Shown: one piece after another, positions 23,405 to 31,489 of the stretch
Numbering within the stretch: position 1 is the stretch's first letter
Layout: each line of letters opens with the position of its first letter
Source: Pyxidicoccus sp. MSG2
GTDB taxonomy: Bacteria; Myxococcota; Myxococcia; Myxococcales; Myxococcaceae
DNA: 64,000 bases
Direction of reading: 5' to 3'
Assembly (NCBI RefSeq): GCF_026626705.1
Contig: NZ_JAPNKC010000001.1
Coordinates: forward strand, 7,210,001 to 7,274,000
The notes under the pieces: model-generated
The model's input: the letters and a program-made list of their open reading frames with translations, nothing else
What the model was told of the DNA's origin: nothing
The model's database searches: none
Made by a program: the position numbers and the translations under genes

Positions 23405-26134
23405 TCAGTTGTCCTCCACGCGCGCGGTGGGCTGGGCCTTCTTGTGCAGCTCGTAGGCGGCGAGGAAGTCGCGCACGAAGGCGCCCGCCAGCCGCGCGTA
23501 GCCCTCCTGCGTCAGGTGCACACCGTCCGCGTGGCCCAGCGCCGGCTCCGCGCGCTGCCAGCGCAGCATGGCGCGCTCTCCGCCCATGGCCGCGCGCGGA
23601 GACCAGTACGCGCAGCCCGCCTCCTTCGCCACCAGCGGCAGCGTGTTCAACACCGAGGCCAGCGCGGGCGCCTCGTGCCACTGGCCATTCGCGTCCTGCT
23701 CCAGCCGGTCCGTGGGGCCCAGCAGCAGGCACTCCGCGTTGGTGGCCTTGCGCAGCCGGGCGATGAGGGCGGGGTAGTCGCGGCGCAGTCCCTCCGCGTC
23801 CAGGTCCGCCTTGCCGGCCTCGTTGGTGCCGTACCAGAAGACGAGCAAATCCGGCCGGCGCGAGGTGAGCTGCGCGTCCACCGCCGCCGCGTCCATGTCC
23901 CGCAGCGTGAAGGCGGTGGCGCCGGGCAGCCCCAGCGCGTCCAGCACCACGCCGGGCGTGTCCTGCTCCAGCGCGGCGCCCAGCACGGTGACGCCGCCCT
24001 CGGCGGGCGCGGACACCTGCACGGTGTGCGCGGGGCCGCTGATGGGGAAGGAGCGGATGCGCACGGTGGGCGCGGCGAGGGGCTCGGGCAGCGGCGCGTC
24101 CGGCGGCACCGGCTGGCCGTCCACGAGGATGTCCGGCGCGCCCGCGTTCGGCACGTCCAACGTGTAGAGGTCCAGCCGCCCCGCGGGTGTCTTCGCGTCC
24201 GGGCAGCCCTTGCAGAACTGGATGCGCAGCTTCGCGCCGGGCGCGCCCACGGCGCGGATGCCGGTGAGGCCCCAGAGGCCGCCGGGGGCCGCGTCCAGCG
24301 CGTCCTCCACCGTCCACTCGCCCTCCAGCTCGCGGGCCACGCGCGCCGTCTCCAGGCGCGGGGACGGCTTGCCGGCGGCGATGAAGCCCCGGCCCGCGTC
24401 GCCGAAGCGCTTCGTCAGCACCTCGCGCACCGCGTCCGTGAAGTAGTGCGAGGCCGTGTGCGAGGCGCCGAGCTGGGAGATGCCCACACGCACGGACTCG
24501 CCGGCCTCGCGGCGACCCAGCCGCTCGAAAGTCTTCACCAACGCCGCGTCCGCGCCTTGCAGCCCGGGCGGGTCCGCCACGGCCACCAGCGGCGCGTGCG
24601 ACTTGGCGAAGGTGCGCTGCAGGGACAGGTCGAAGAGGTGGCCCAGCAGGTCCGAGCCCTTCACGCGCGGGTGGACGAGGTCCTCCAGCATCAGCCCCTC
24701 GTCCAGCCAGCGAATCGCGGAGCCCTCGCCGCCCATGGCGGTGAAGGCGTCGTAGAAGGCGCAGCCGCCCGCGCGGGCCTCCTCGCGGAAGATGTCGCCC
24801 ACTTCCTTGGAGCCGCGGCGCGGAATCACGTCGCCGCTCAGGGTGCGCACGCCCGCGTCGATGGGGGACATGACGAGGCACGCGGAGTCCGGCACGTTGG
24901 TGCGCACGCGGGCGATGAGGTCCTTCATCTGCTGGCGCACCTGGTCCAGCGTGGTGCGCTCGCGCGAGAAGAAGAAGGCCTCGTTGCCGCCCACCATCAG
25001 CACCACCAGCGACGGCTTGCGCTGGCGCAGTTGCGCACGGAAGGCGGCGGGCTGGGCGCGCAGGTACACCTCCGCCATGCCTCCCAGCAGGCCCACCGTG
25101 TCGTAGACGATGCCGGGCGTGCCCGTCTCCAGCGACACGCCGTGCAGCTCCACCTTGCCGGACGTGGTGAGCGACAGCGTCTTCGCGCCCTCGGGCAGCA
25201 AGACGCGGGCGAAGGCCGCCTCGGACTTCGTCTTGGAGAAGCCGCGCGTCTGGATGCGTTGCACGGACTTGCCGTCCACGGACAACTGCACGGAGCCGCT
25301 GGCGGGCTGGGCGAGGAAGAACAACTCCGCCACCCGCGAGCCCTCCACGTCATAGCGCGTGCTCTGCGCCCCGCCGCCGGAGGTGAAGGCCACGCCCGTC
25401 CAGCCCACCCTGTCCCGGGGCCACTTCGTGTCGACGAGCCGCGCGATTTCCCAGCCGTCCGAACCGCGCCCGGAGCGCGTCCAGCGGCCGGCGCTGGCCG
25501 GACGGGTGATGAAGAGGAAGCCCCGGCCGCCCGCGCCGAAGCGCTCCTGGAGCCTGTCTCGCACCATGTCGGTGATGTGGTCGGACGCGACGAGCGAGTC
25601 CCCCAGGTGCACCACCCGCACCGGCGTGCGGCGGGTGTCGGCGCGCAAATCCGCCAGCGCACGGGTGAAGGGGGCGAGCCCGTCCTCCAGGCAGGTGCCG
25701 TCCGGGGCGGACTTCCGGCAGTTCAGCTCGATGTCCACGTGCTGGGCGCCCATGCGCTCGCGCAGGGCCTCCAGCTCCAGCGCGCGGGCCAGGGTGGGGG
25801 CGCTCAGCTCCTCCAGGCCGATGCCGGGCGTGGTGGGCACCAGGGGCAGGGCGGGCACGGTGTCCGCCACGGACGTCCCCGCGTCGGGCTCCTCCTCTTC
25901 GGGAGGGAGGGAGTCCGCCACCGCCGTGTCCACCGGGGGCGGGCGCGCGGGCTTCTTGCCCGTCAGCGACGGCGGCAGGACGAGCGCCACCAGCTTCGGC
26001 CCGAGCGGGCCGCTGCGTTGCAGGCTCGGGACGGGGCGGAGCGACTCGGGCACCGGTGCCAGCGACAGCCCCAGCGCCAGCGCGACGGTGAGGAGGAGCG
26101 TCAGCCCGGTGGATCTGGCCTTGAGGAAGTCCAA
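23405..26134 (-). CDS. Membrane-anchored protein with two SGNH/GDSL domains
   Basis: About 909 residues. Starting at TTG 26134 gives a signal anchor (TGLTLLLTVALALGLSLAP) near the N-terminus; no ATG or GTG lies in frame nearby, so the start is uncertain. After an acidic, proline-rich linker come two SGNH units. Unit 1 has VVHLGDSLVASDH (Ser 180), VVLMVGGNEAFF and EDLVHPRVKG. Unit 2, near residue 550 onward, has QLGASHTASHYFTDAVREVL, where GDS has become GAS but Ser is kept, then LVFWYGTNEAGK and HADGVHLTQEGY. Both keep Ser, Asn and Asp-x-x-His. It sits 1 bp from the MBOAT gene and is probably its periplasmic acetyl-transferring partner. Confidence 0.85.
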   Translation of the reverse strand: MDFLKARSTGLTLLLTVALALGLSLAPVPESLRPVPSLQRSGPLGPKLVALVLPPSLTGKKPARPPPVDTAVADSLPPEEEEPDAGTSVADTVPALPLVPTTPGIGLEELSAPTLARALELEALRERMGAQHVDIELNCRKSAPDGTCLEDGLAPFTRALADLRADTRRTPVRVVHLGDSLVASDHITDMVRDRLQERFGAGGRGFLFITRPASAGRWTRSGRGSDGWEIARLVDTKWPRDRVGWTGVAFTSGGGAQSTRYDVEGSRVAELFFLAQPASGSVQLSVDGKSVQRIQTRGFSKTKSEAAFARVLLPEGAKTLSLTTSGKVELHGVSLETGTPGIVYDTVGLLGGMAEVYLRAQPAAFRAQLRQRKPSLVVLMVGGNEAFFFSRERTTLDQVRQQMKDLIARVRTNVPDSACLVMSPIDAGVRTLSGDVIPRRGSKEVGDIFREEARAGGCAFYDAFTAMGGEGSAIRWLDEGLMLEDLVHPRVKGSDLLGHLFDLSLQRTFAKSHAPLVAVADPPGLQGADAALVKTFERLGRREAGESVRVGISQLGASHTASHYFTDAVREVLTKRFGDAGRGFIAAGKPSPRLETARVARELEGEWTVEDALDAAPGGLWGLTGIRAVGAPGAKLRIQFCKGCPDAKTPAGRLDLYTLDVPNAGAPDILVDGQPVPPDAPLPEPLAAPTVRIRSFPISGPAHTVQVSAPAEGGVTVLGAALEQDTPGVVLDALGLPGATAFTLRDMDAAAVDAQLTSRRPDLLVFWYGTNEAGKADLDAEGLRRDYPALIARLRKATNAECLLLGPTDRLEQDANGQWHEAPALASVLNTLPLVAKEAGCAYWSPRAAMGGERAMLRWQRAEPALGHADGVHLTQEGYARLAGAFVRDFLAAYELHKKAQPTARVEDN

Positions 26135-26288
26135 CAGCGCGGCATGAGACTGGCTTTTTGGGGACCGGTCAAAACTCTCACCTACATTCGGAGTCTCCCC
26201 GGGCGGGGAGCAGGCAGGCTGCCGTGAGGCGCTCCGGGCCGGGAAGAGGCCCCGGCGGTGCGTTCCCCTTTTCCCGAGAGGCCGAAAC

Positions 26289-26309
26289 GGTATGGTGCGC
26301 CGCCATACC
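26289..26309. promoter_or_regulatory. Inverted repeat upstream of the guanylyltransferase gene
   Basis: A perfect 7-bp inverted repeat, GGTATGG and CCATACC, separated by 7 nt and ending 17 bp before the ATG of the next gene. It could be an operator or a leader hairpin over the ribosome site. Confidence 0.4.
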
Positions 26310-26326
26310 AGGAGTTCGATACCCGT

Positions 26327-27391
26327 ATGGCCCTCTATCCCGTCATCATGGCCGGTGGCTCCGGCACGCGTTTCTGGCCCCTGTCCCGCCAGGCGCGCCC
26401 CAAGCAGTTCCTGCCGCTGGCCTCGAAGCAGCCCCTCATCACCGACACCTCCGCGCGCCTCAAGGGGCTCGCCTCGGTGAAGGACACCTTCATCGTCTGC
26501 GGCCCGCTGCACGCGAAGGCCGCCGCGAAGCTGGTGAAGGGCCTGCCGAAGGCGAACCTCCTGGTGGAGCCGGTGGCGCGCAACACCGCCCCCGCCGTGG
26601 CCCTGGCCGCCGTGCAGGTGGCCGCGCGCAACCCGAAGGGCGTCATGGTGGTGCTGCCCTCCGACCACCACGTGGCGGACGTGCCCGGCTTCAAGCGCAC
26701 CCTGGCCGAGGCCGCGAAGCTCGCCGAGGCGGGCCACATCGTCACGCTGGGCATCAAGCCCGCGCACCCGGAGACGGGCTATGGCTACATCCAGGTGGGT
26801 GAGGCCCTGGAGGGCGGCGGCCGCAAGGTGCAGGCCTTCAAGGAGAAGCCCGACCTGGAGACGGCGAAGGGCTACCTCGCGTCCGGTGACTACCTGTGGA
26901 ACGGCGGCATCTTCCTCTTCCGCGCGGACGTCATCCTCGAGGCCTTCGCGAAGCACATGCCGGAGATGCAGAAGGGGCTGGACGCCCTGCGCAAGGCCGC
27001 GGGCAAGCGCACCTTCGCGTCCGTGCTGAAGAAGGTGTTCCCCAAGCTGCCGTCCATCTCCATCGACTACGGCGTCATGGAGAAGGCCTCCAACATCGCC
27101 GTGATTCCCGGCGACTTCGGCTGGTCCGACGTGGGCTCCTTCGCCGCGATTCCCGAGGTGCGCCCCGCGGATGCCAACGGCAACGTGGTGTCCGGTGACG
27201 CCGCGGTGGTGGTGGACTGCAAGAACTGCGTGGTGCTCGCCGACAAGCGCCCGCTGGCCGTCGTGGGCCTCACCGACGTGGTGGTGGTGGACTCCGGCGA
27301 CGCCGTCCTCGTGGTGCCCAAGGACAAGAGCCAGGACGTGCGCAAGGTCGTCGAGGCCCTCAAGGCCCGCAAGCTGACGAAGTACGTGTAG
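26327..27391 (+). CDS. manC: Mannose-1-phosphate guanylyltransferase
   Basis: A 354-residue nucleotidyltransferase making GDP-mannose from mannose-1-phosphate and GTP. It has IMAGGSGTRFWPLSR, PKQFLPL, VEPVARNTAPAVALA, LPSDHHV, KPAHPETGYGYIQ, FKEKPD, WNGGIFLF and SIDYGVMEK, all family signatures. It lacks the C-terminal isomerase domain of bifunctional enzymes, so it is the short form. ATG 26327 was chosen over an upstream in-frame start because it gives the standard N-terminus. The phosphohexomutase at 33.4 kb would supply its substrate. Confidence 0.95.
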   Translation: MALYPVIMAGGSGTRFWPLSRQARPKQFLPLASKQPLITDTSARLKGLASVKDTFIVCGPLHAKAAAKLVKGLPKANLLVEPVARNTAPAVALAAVQVAARNPKGVMVVLPSDHHVADVPGFKRTLAEAAKLAEAGHIVTLGIKPAHPETGYGYIQVGEALEGGGRKVQAFKEKPDLETAKGYLASGDYLWNGGIFLFRADVILEAFAKHMPEMQKGLDALRKAAGKRTFASVLKKVFPKLPSISIDYGVMEKASNIAVIPGDFGWSDVGSFAAIPEVRPADANGNVVSGDAAVVVDCKNCVVLADKRPLAVVGLTDVVVVDSGDAVLVVPKDKSQDVRKVVEALKARKLTKYV

Positions 27392-27421
27392 TGCCCCGAG
27401 CGACTCCCCACGCCTCGCGCT

Positions 27422-29020
27422 TCACGGCGCGGGCGTGTGGAGGACCTCGACCTCGTCGAGCTGTGCGCCGTCGAAGAGCTTCCTCAGCGCACGCGCCGCC
27501 TTCTCCTCCGAGACGTGCCAGCGGACGCGCGCGCCCGTGGCCAGCGCCGCCTGCTGCTGCCGCCGCGCCCCCTCGACGAGCGCCTTCGCGCCCCACCGCG
27601 CGAACCAGGGCTTCGGCGTGAAGTCGTCGTTGAAGCGACTGGCGAAGCCCGGCCCCCGTGCCTCCAGCAGCGCGCCCTCCGCGACACCATCGAACCGCGT
27701 GGCGTCCTTCCGCCCCGGCTCGCCCAGCCAGTACGCCTCGCTCGCGGAGTGTCCGGACACGTGCTCCTGGTAGCGCGCCGCGCGCGGGGACAGCAGCTCG
27801 CGCGACGGTCCCCACCGTCCGGGGCCGCCCACCGGCTCGGGCCGACGGCGGGGCTCCGACAGGGACGCTTCCAGATGCAGGACGGCGGCCGCGCCCGGGC
27901 CTTCGCCCAGCACGGTGACGGCGCGGCCCACCGGCACCGCGACGCGCTCCACCACCAGCGTGCCGTCCTCCGCGAGCGACACCACCGGCACGCGGTGCGC
28001 CTCCCAACCCCGGCCCAGCGCCGCCAGCGTGCGCGGGGTGCCCACCACCGTGCCCCAGGTGGACAGCAGCGCGGCGCTCAGCTTCGACAGCTCGCGGACC
28101 TGCTCTCCGCGCGTCAGCTTCCGGAAGCGCTCCAGATACGCGGGCGAGGACGTGACGAGCATGGCGAGCCCCTCGGGGAGCTGGGCCAGCGCGGACAGGC
28201 TGTCTCCCGGCTGCGTGAGGAGCTGCCCCAGCGCGAGCACCAGCTCGATGAAGGTCTCCTCCGCGCCGTCCTGGGCCACGGCGTCGTCGCGCACCTCCGC
28301 CAGCACCGGGCTGTCCCAGCCTCGCTGGAGCGCGGCGTCCACGGGCCGCCACACGCCCGTGGCTCCCGAGTAGAGCGCGCCCACCACGAAGCCTCCCGCG
28401 CGGAAGGAACCCTCCCTCCACTGCACCTCGCCCACGCGCTGGCGCGCCGCCCCCGTGAGGGCCATGGCCAGGGTGCCATCCGGACGCAACACCGCGAGGC
28501 GCTCGTAGCGCTTCACGCGCTCCAGCAACTCCGCGCGCGACACCTCCTCGTCACCCTCCACCACCTCGCGCAACAGCCGCGAGGCGACGAGCCGCGGGCC
28601 GAAGCCCGCCACCGTGACGGGCTGCTCCAGCAGCGCGCCGAACAGGGCCGACGCGTCCTCGGGCGACAGCGGCGCCGTGTCGGGCAGCCGCTCGTGCGCG
28701 AGGGGCAGCCCGGCCCGCTGCAGCACCTGCACGAGTGCATCGCCGCGCACCAGCTTCTGCTTCACGGTGCTCGCGGCCAGGCCCGCCCGGGCCGCGGCGT
28801 CGCCACCTTCGGCGGTCGCTGGCTCCTCCGTCGGCGTGAAGGCGGGCGGCGACGCGGAGCGGTAGCGCAACGCGCTGCTGTCCATTTCGCTCAGCGGCAT
28901 CTCCTTCAGGTTCCAGGTGCCGCAGCCGGTGACGGCCAGGAGCGGGATGAGCAGGGTGTGGGACCGGCCGCCAGGCTTGTGGGTGCTACAGCCGCGACGG
29001 CCGGGGGGACTGACGAACAT
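27422..29020 (-). CDS. SitA-like polymorphic toxin lipoprotein with Tox-REase-5 domain
   Basis: A 532-residue predicted lipoprotein. GGAGG lies 5 nt before ATG 29020. The signal ends in LLIPLLAVTGCG, with Cys 33. The long middle is alpha-helical. The last 120 residues match Tox-REase-5 (restriction endonuclease-fold toxin): ARYQEHVSGHSASEAY, TRFDGVAEGALLEARGPG with Asp 444 and Glu 453, where Arg 455 replaces the usual Lys, ARRQQQAALA, VRWHVSEEKAA and EVLHTP. Lipoproteins with C-terminal nuclease toxins are the SitA toxins passed between Myxococcus cells by outer membrane exchange. No immunity gene is adjacent: 30 bp after the stop the convergent manC gene ends. Confidence 0.78.
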   Translation of the reverse strand: MFVSPPGRRGCSTHKPGGRSHTLLIPLLAVTGCGTWNLKEMPLSEMDSSALRYRSASPPAFTPTEEPATAEGGDAAARAGLAASTVKQKLVRGDALVQVLQRAGLPLAHERLPDTAPLSPEDASALFGALLEQPVTVAGFGPRLVASRLLREVVEGDEEVSRAELLERVKRYERLAVLRPDGTLAMALTGAARQRVGEVQWREGSFRAGGFVVGALYSGATGVWRPVDAALQRGWDSPVLAEVRDDAVAQDGAEETFIELVLALGQLLTQPGDSLSALAQLPEGLAMLVTSSPAYLERFRKLTRGEQVRELSKLSAALLSTWGTVVGTPRTLAALGRGWEAHRVPVVSLAEDGTLVVERVAVPVGRAVTVLGEGPGAAAVLHLEASLSEPRRRPEPVGGPGRWGPSRELLSPRAARYQEHVSGHSASEAYWLGEPGRKDATRFDGVAEGALLEARGPGFASRFNDDFTPKPWFARWGAKALVEGARRQQQAALATGARVRWHVSEEKAARALRKLFDGAQLDEVEVLHTPAP

Positions 29021-29276
29021 GGGGGACCTCCCGTCAGTACCGGAGTAGCAGGCGGGGGTGACAGCCCTCGGAAGCGCCGGCATGGCGCCGATGTACGCGG
29101 GAGAATCTTCGCGGGCACCCCTGGAAGATTTACGGGTGCGTTCGGACCCGCACACCGGCGCTTCTCGCTCTCTCGGGAGGTTGTCCTGTCCATTCGTGGA
29201 CGAAGGGGGGCTGCACGAAGGTTGCAGAGCCGACGCCGCCCGCCCCGCTTTCCGGGGCGCAACGAGGGTGGCTTCG

Positions 29277-31370
29277 ATGGCATGCAAGCACTGCGCGGTG
29301 GCTCATCCGTCCGGGACTCCCTGCCCGGCCGAGCAGGCCACCTCCACCACGTCCGCGGAGGTGTCTCTGGAAGGGCAGCGGCACGGGCCGCTCGTCCTGA
29401 AGCGCCGGCTGGGCGCCGGGGCCCTGGGCACGGTGTACCTCGCCGAGCACCTCCCCAGCGCGCACCGCTTCGCCGTGAAGGTGCTGCACCCGCACCTGGC
29501 CGCGCGGCCCGCCATGCGCACCCGCTTCTACGCGGAGGCCCGCGCCCTGCGCGAGCTGACGCACCGCCATGTGGCCCGCGTGCTCGACGCGCGCCCCGGC
29601 CCCGGCGGTCTGCCGTGCCTCCTCATGGAGCATGCGAATGGCGAGCCCTTCTCGCGCCTGCCCATGCCGCTGGCGCCGGTGGAGGCCGTGGAGTTGCTCG
29701 CCCAGGCGCTGGAGGGCGTGGAGGCCGCGCACGCGCGCGGGCTGGTGCACTGTGATTTGTCCGCCGACAACCTCGTCCTCACCCGCGACAAGCGCGGCGA
29801 GCGGCGGGTGAAGGTGCTCGACTTCGGCGCCAGCGCCATCCTCAGCGCCAGCCTCTCCCGGGAGGAGCGCGCGTGCGGCATGGTGGTGGGCTCGCCCGCG
29901 TTCATCGCGCCCGAGCAGTGGTCCGGCGAGGCCGTGGATGGTCGCGCGGACCTGTACGCGCTGGGCGTGGTGGGCTACCTGCTCGTCACCGGGCGCCTGC
30001 CCTTCGGCTTCGGCCGCGTGGGCGAGCTGACCCCGCCGCAGCCGCACCTGCTCAACCCCGGCGTGCCGACCGCGCTGTCCGCGGTGCTGCTGCGCGCCCT
30101 GGCCCAGCGCCCCGACGAGCGCTTCCCGGATGCCCGCGCCTTCCGCGCCGCGCTCGCGAGCTGCCTGACGTCCGAGGCCGAGCCGCGCTCTCCGTTCGCC
30201 GACGAAGAGGAGCCGCTCGCCGACATCGAGGTCGTCGTGGACGAGCTGGCGGAGGGCCTGCCCGCCGGGGTGTCCGCGCCGTTCCCGAACACGGGCGTGC
30301 CGTGGGACATCCTCCCGCATCCCATTCCCCTGCTGGCCTCCATGGCGGCCCCGGGAATGAATGCCAGCATCTCCATCTTCGGGCAGCCGGTGCCCGCGGA
30401 TGGCGCCACGCCGCTGCACCTGGCGCTGCGCGAGGCCGCGCATGGCGCCGCGCGGGTGCTGGAGGTCTCCGCGCCGTGTGTCCCCGCGCCCGCCGGGCTG
30501 CGCGTGCGCGTGGGGCTGGACGCCGCGTCGGGGCTGGTCTCCGTGGACGCCGGTGACGTGACGACGGATGGCTTCTTCGCCGCGTCGCTGGGGACGCTGC
30601 CGCCGCTCGCCGCGCGGGTGCCGGTGGAGCTGACCTTCGCCGGGCGCACGGTGGTGTGCGAGTGCGACGTCGTCCGTCACGTCACCCAGGACGAGGCCCG
30701 CATCTGGAACGTGGCCGCCGGCATCTTCGTCCAGTACGCCGAGCGCGGTGAGCCGCTGCTCCAGTTGCTGGCGCAGGCGCTCGCGAGCGCGCAGCGGCCC
30801 GCCCCACTCCGTCCGGACGCCGAGCTTGCCCGCCTGTTGTCTCGCGCCGCGGGCGTGGCGAAGGACCCGTACGCCCTGCTGGGCGCACTGCCGCACGCGG
30901 ACTTCGACGAGGTGCGCCGCCGCGCCAGCGCCGCGCTGCGCCGCCTGGATGGCTTCCGCCAGCGCAAGCTGCCCGTGGAGCAGCGCCGCGCGCTGGAGTC
31001 GCTGCGCCAGCGCGTGGAGGCCGCCCGCCGCACCCTGGGCGAGCCGCTGAACCGCGCGGGCTTCGATGCCGTCCGGCGCAACCTCGCCGGGCTCGCGCGT
31101 TGCGTCGACGCGGGCCTCACCGACGAGGCCGTCGAGCCGCTGCGCCGCGCCTGGCTGGCCGCCCGTCCCGAAGCGGAGGCCCGCGCGCGCACCCTCTTCA
31201 CCCAGGGCCACGCGATGGAGGCACAGCGCGCCCTGCGCGCCGCGCTCTCGCGCTACTCCGAGGCGCTCGCCCTGGACCCGCTCAACGTCTCCTGGCTGCG
31301 CCACTACCGGGAGCTGCGGCGCGGTGTGGCGTCCGTGACTCCTTCCCTGCCCTCGGGGGCGCTTGCCTGA
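29277..31370 (+). CDS. Ser/Thr protein kinase-like protein with PilZ-like domain
   Basis: A 697-residue protein. It begins MACKHCAVAHPSGTPC, a possible small zinc motif. The kinase domain (about residues 30-300) has LGAGALGTVYLAE, FAVKVLHPHL, HCDLSADN, KVLDFGAS and FIAPEQW. In the catalytic loop Asp 160 is kept, but the Lys of DLKPxN is Ser 162, so activity may be reduced. Residues 380-490 resemble PilZ (SGLVSVDAGDVTTDGFFAASL with LTFAGRTVVCECDVVRHV). The C-terminus is helical, starting with DPYALLGALPHADFDEVRRRA, a J-domain-like repeat often seen in myxobacterial kinases. No transmembrane helix. Start ATG 29277 follows GAGGGTGG. Confidence 0.82.
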   Translation: MACKHCAVAHPSGTPCPAEQATSTTSAEVSLEGQRHGPLVLKRRLGAGALGTVYLAEHLPSAHRFAVKVLHPHLAARPAMRTRFYAEARALRELTHRHVARVLDARPGPGGLPCLLMEHANGEPFSRLPMPLAPVEAVELLAQALEGVEAAHARGLVHCDLSADNLVLTRDKRGERRVKVLDFGASAILSASLSREERACGMVVGSPAFIAPEQWSGEAVDGRADLYALGVVGYLLVTGRLPFGFGRVGELTPPQPHLLNPGVPTALSAVLLRALAQRPDERFPDARAFRAALASCLTSEAEPRSPFADEEEPLADIEVVVDELAEGLPAGVSAPFPNTGVPWDILPHPIPLLASMAAPGMNASISIFGQPVPADGATPLHLALREAAHGAARVLEVSAPCVPAPAGLRVRVGLDAASGLVSVDAGDVTTDGFFAASLGTLPPLAARVPVELTFAGRTVVCECDVVRHVTQDEARIWNVAAGIFVQYAERGEPLLQLLAQALASAQRPAPLRPDAELARLLSRAAGVAKDPYALLGALPHADFDEVRRRASAALRRLDGFRQRKLPVEQRRALESLRQRVEAARRTLGEPLNRAGFDAVRRNLAGLARCVDAGLTDEAVEPLRRAWLAARPEAEARARTLFTQGHAMEAQRALRAALSRYSEALALDPLNVSWLRHYRELRRGVASVTPSLPSGALA

Positions 31371-31489
31371 GCGGGCCGCCGCCCGCGTCGGGGCAAAGCC
31401 TTTCCCTCTGGAGTCCCCGTGCTTCGCCTTTGCTGGCAAGACGCGGGCCAACATCCCTGGCGTGCGACTTGCTCTCACATCCAGGCGAC

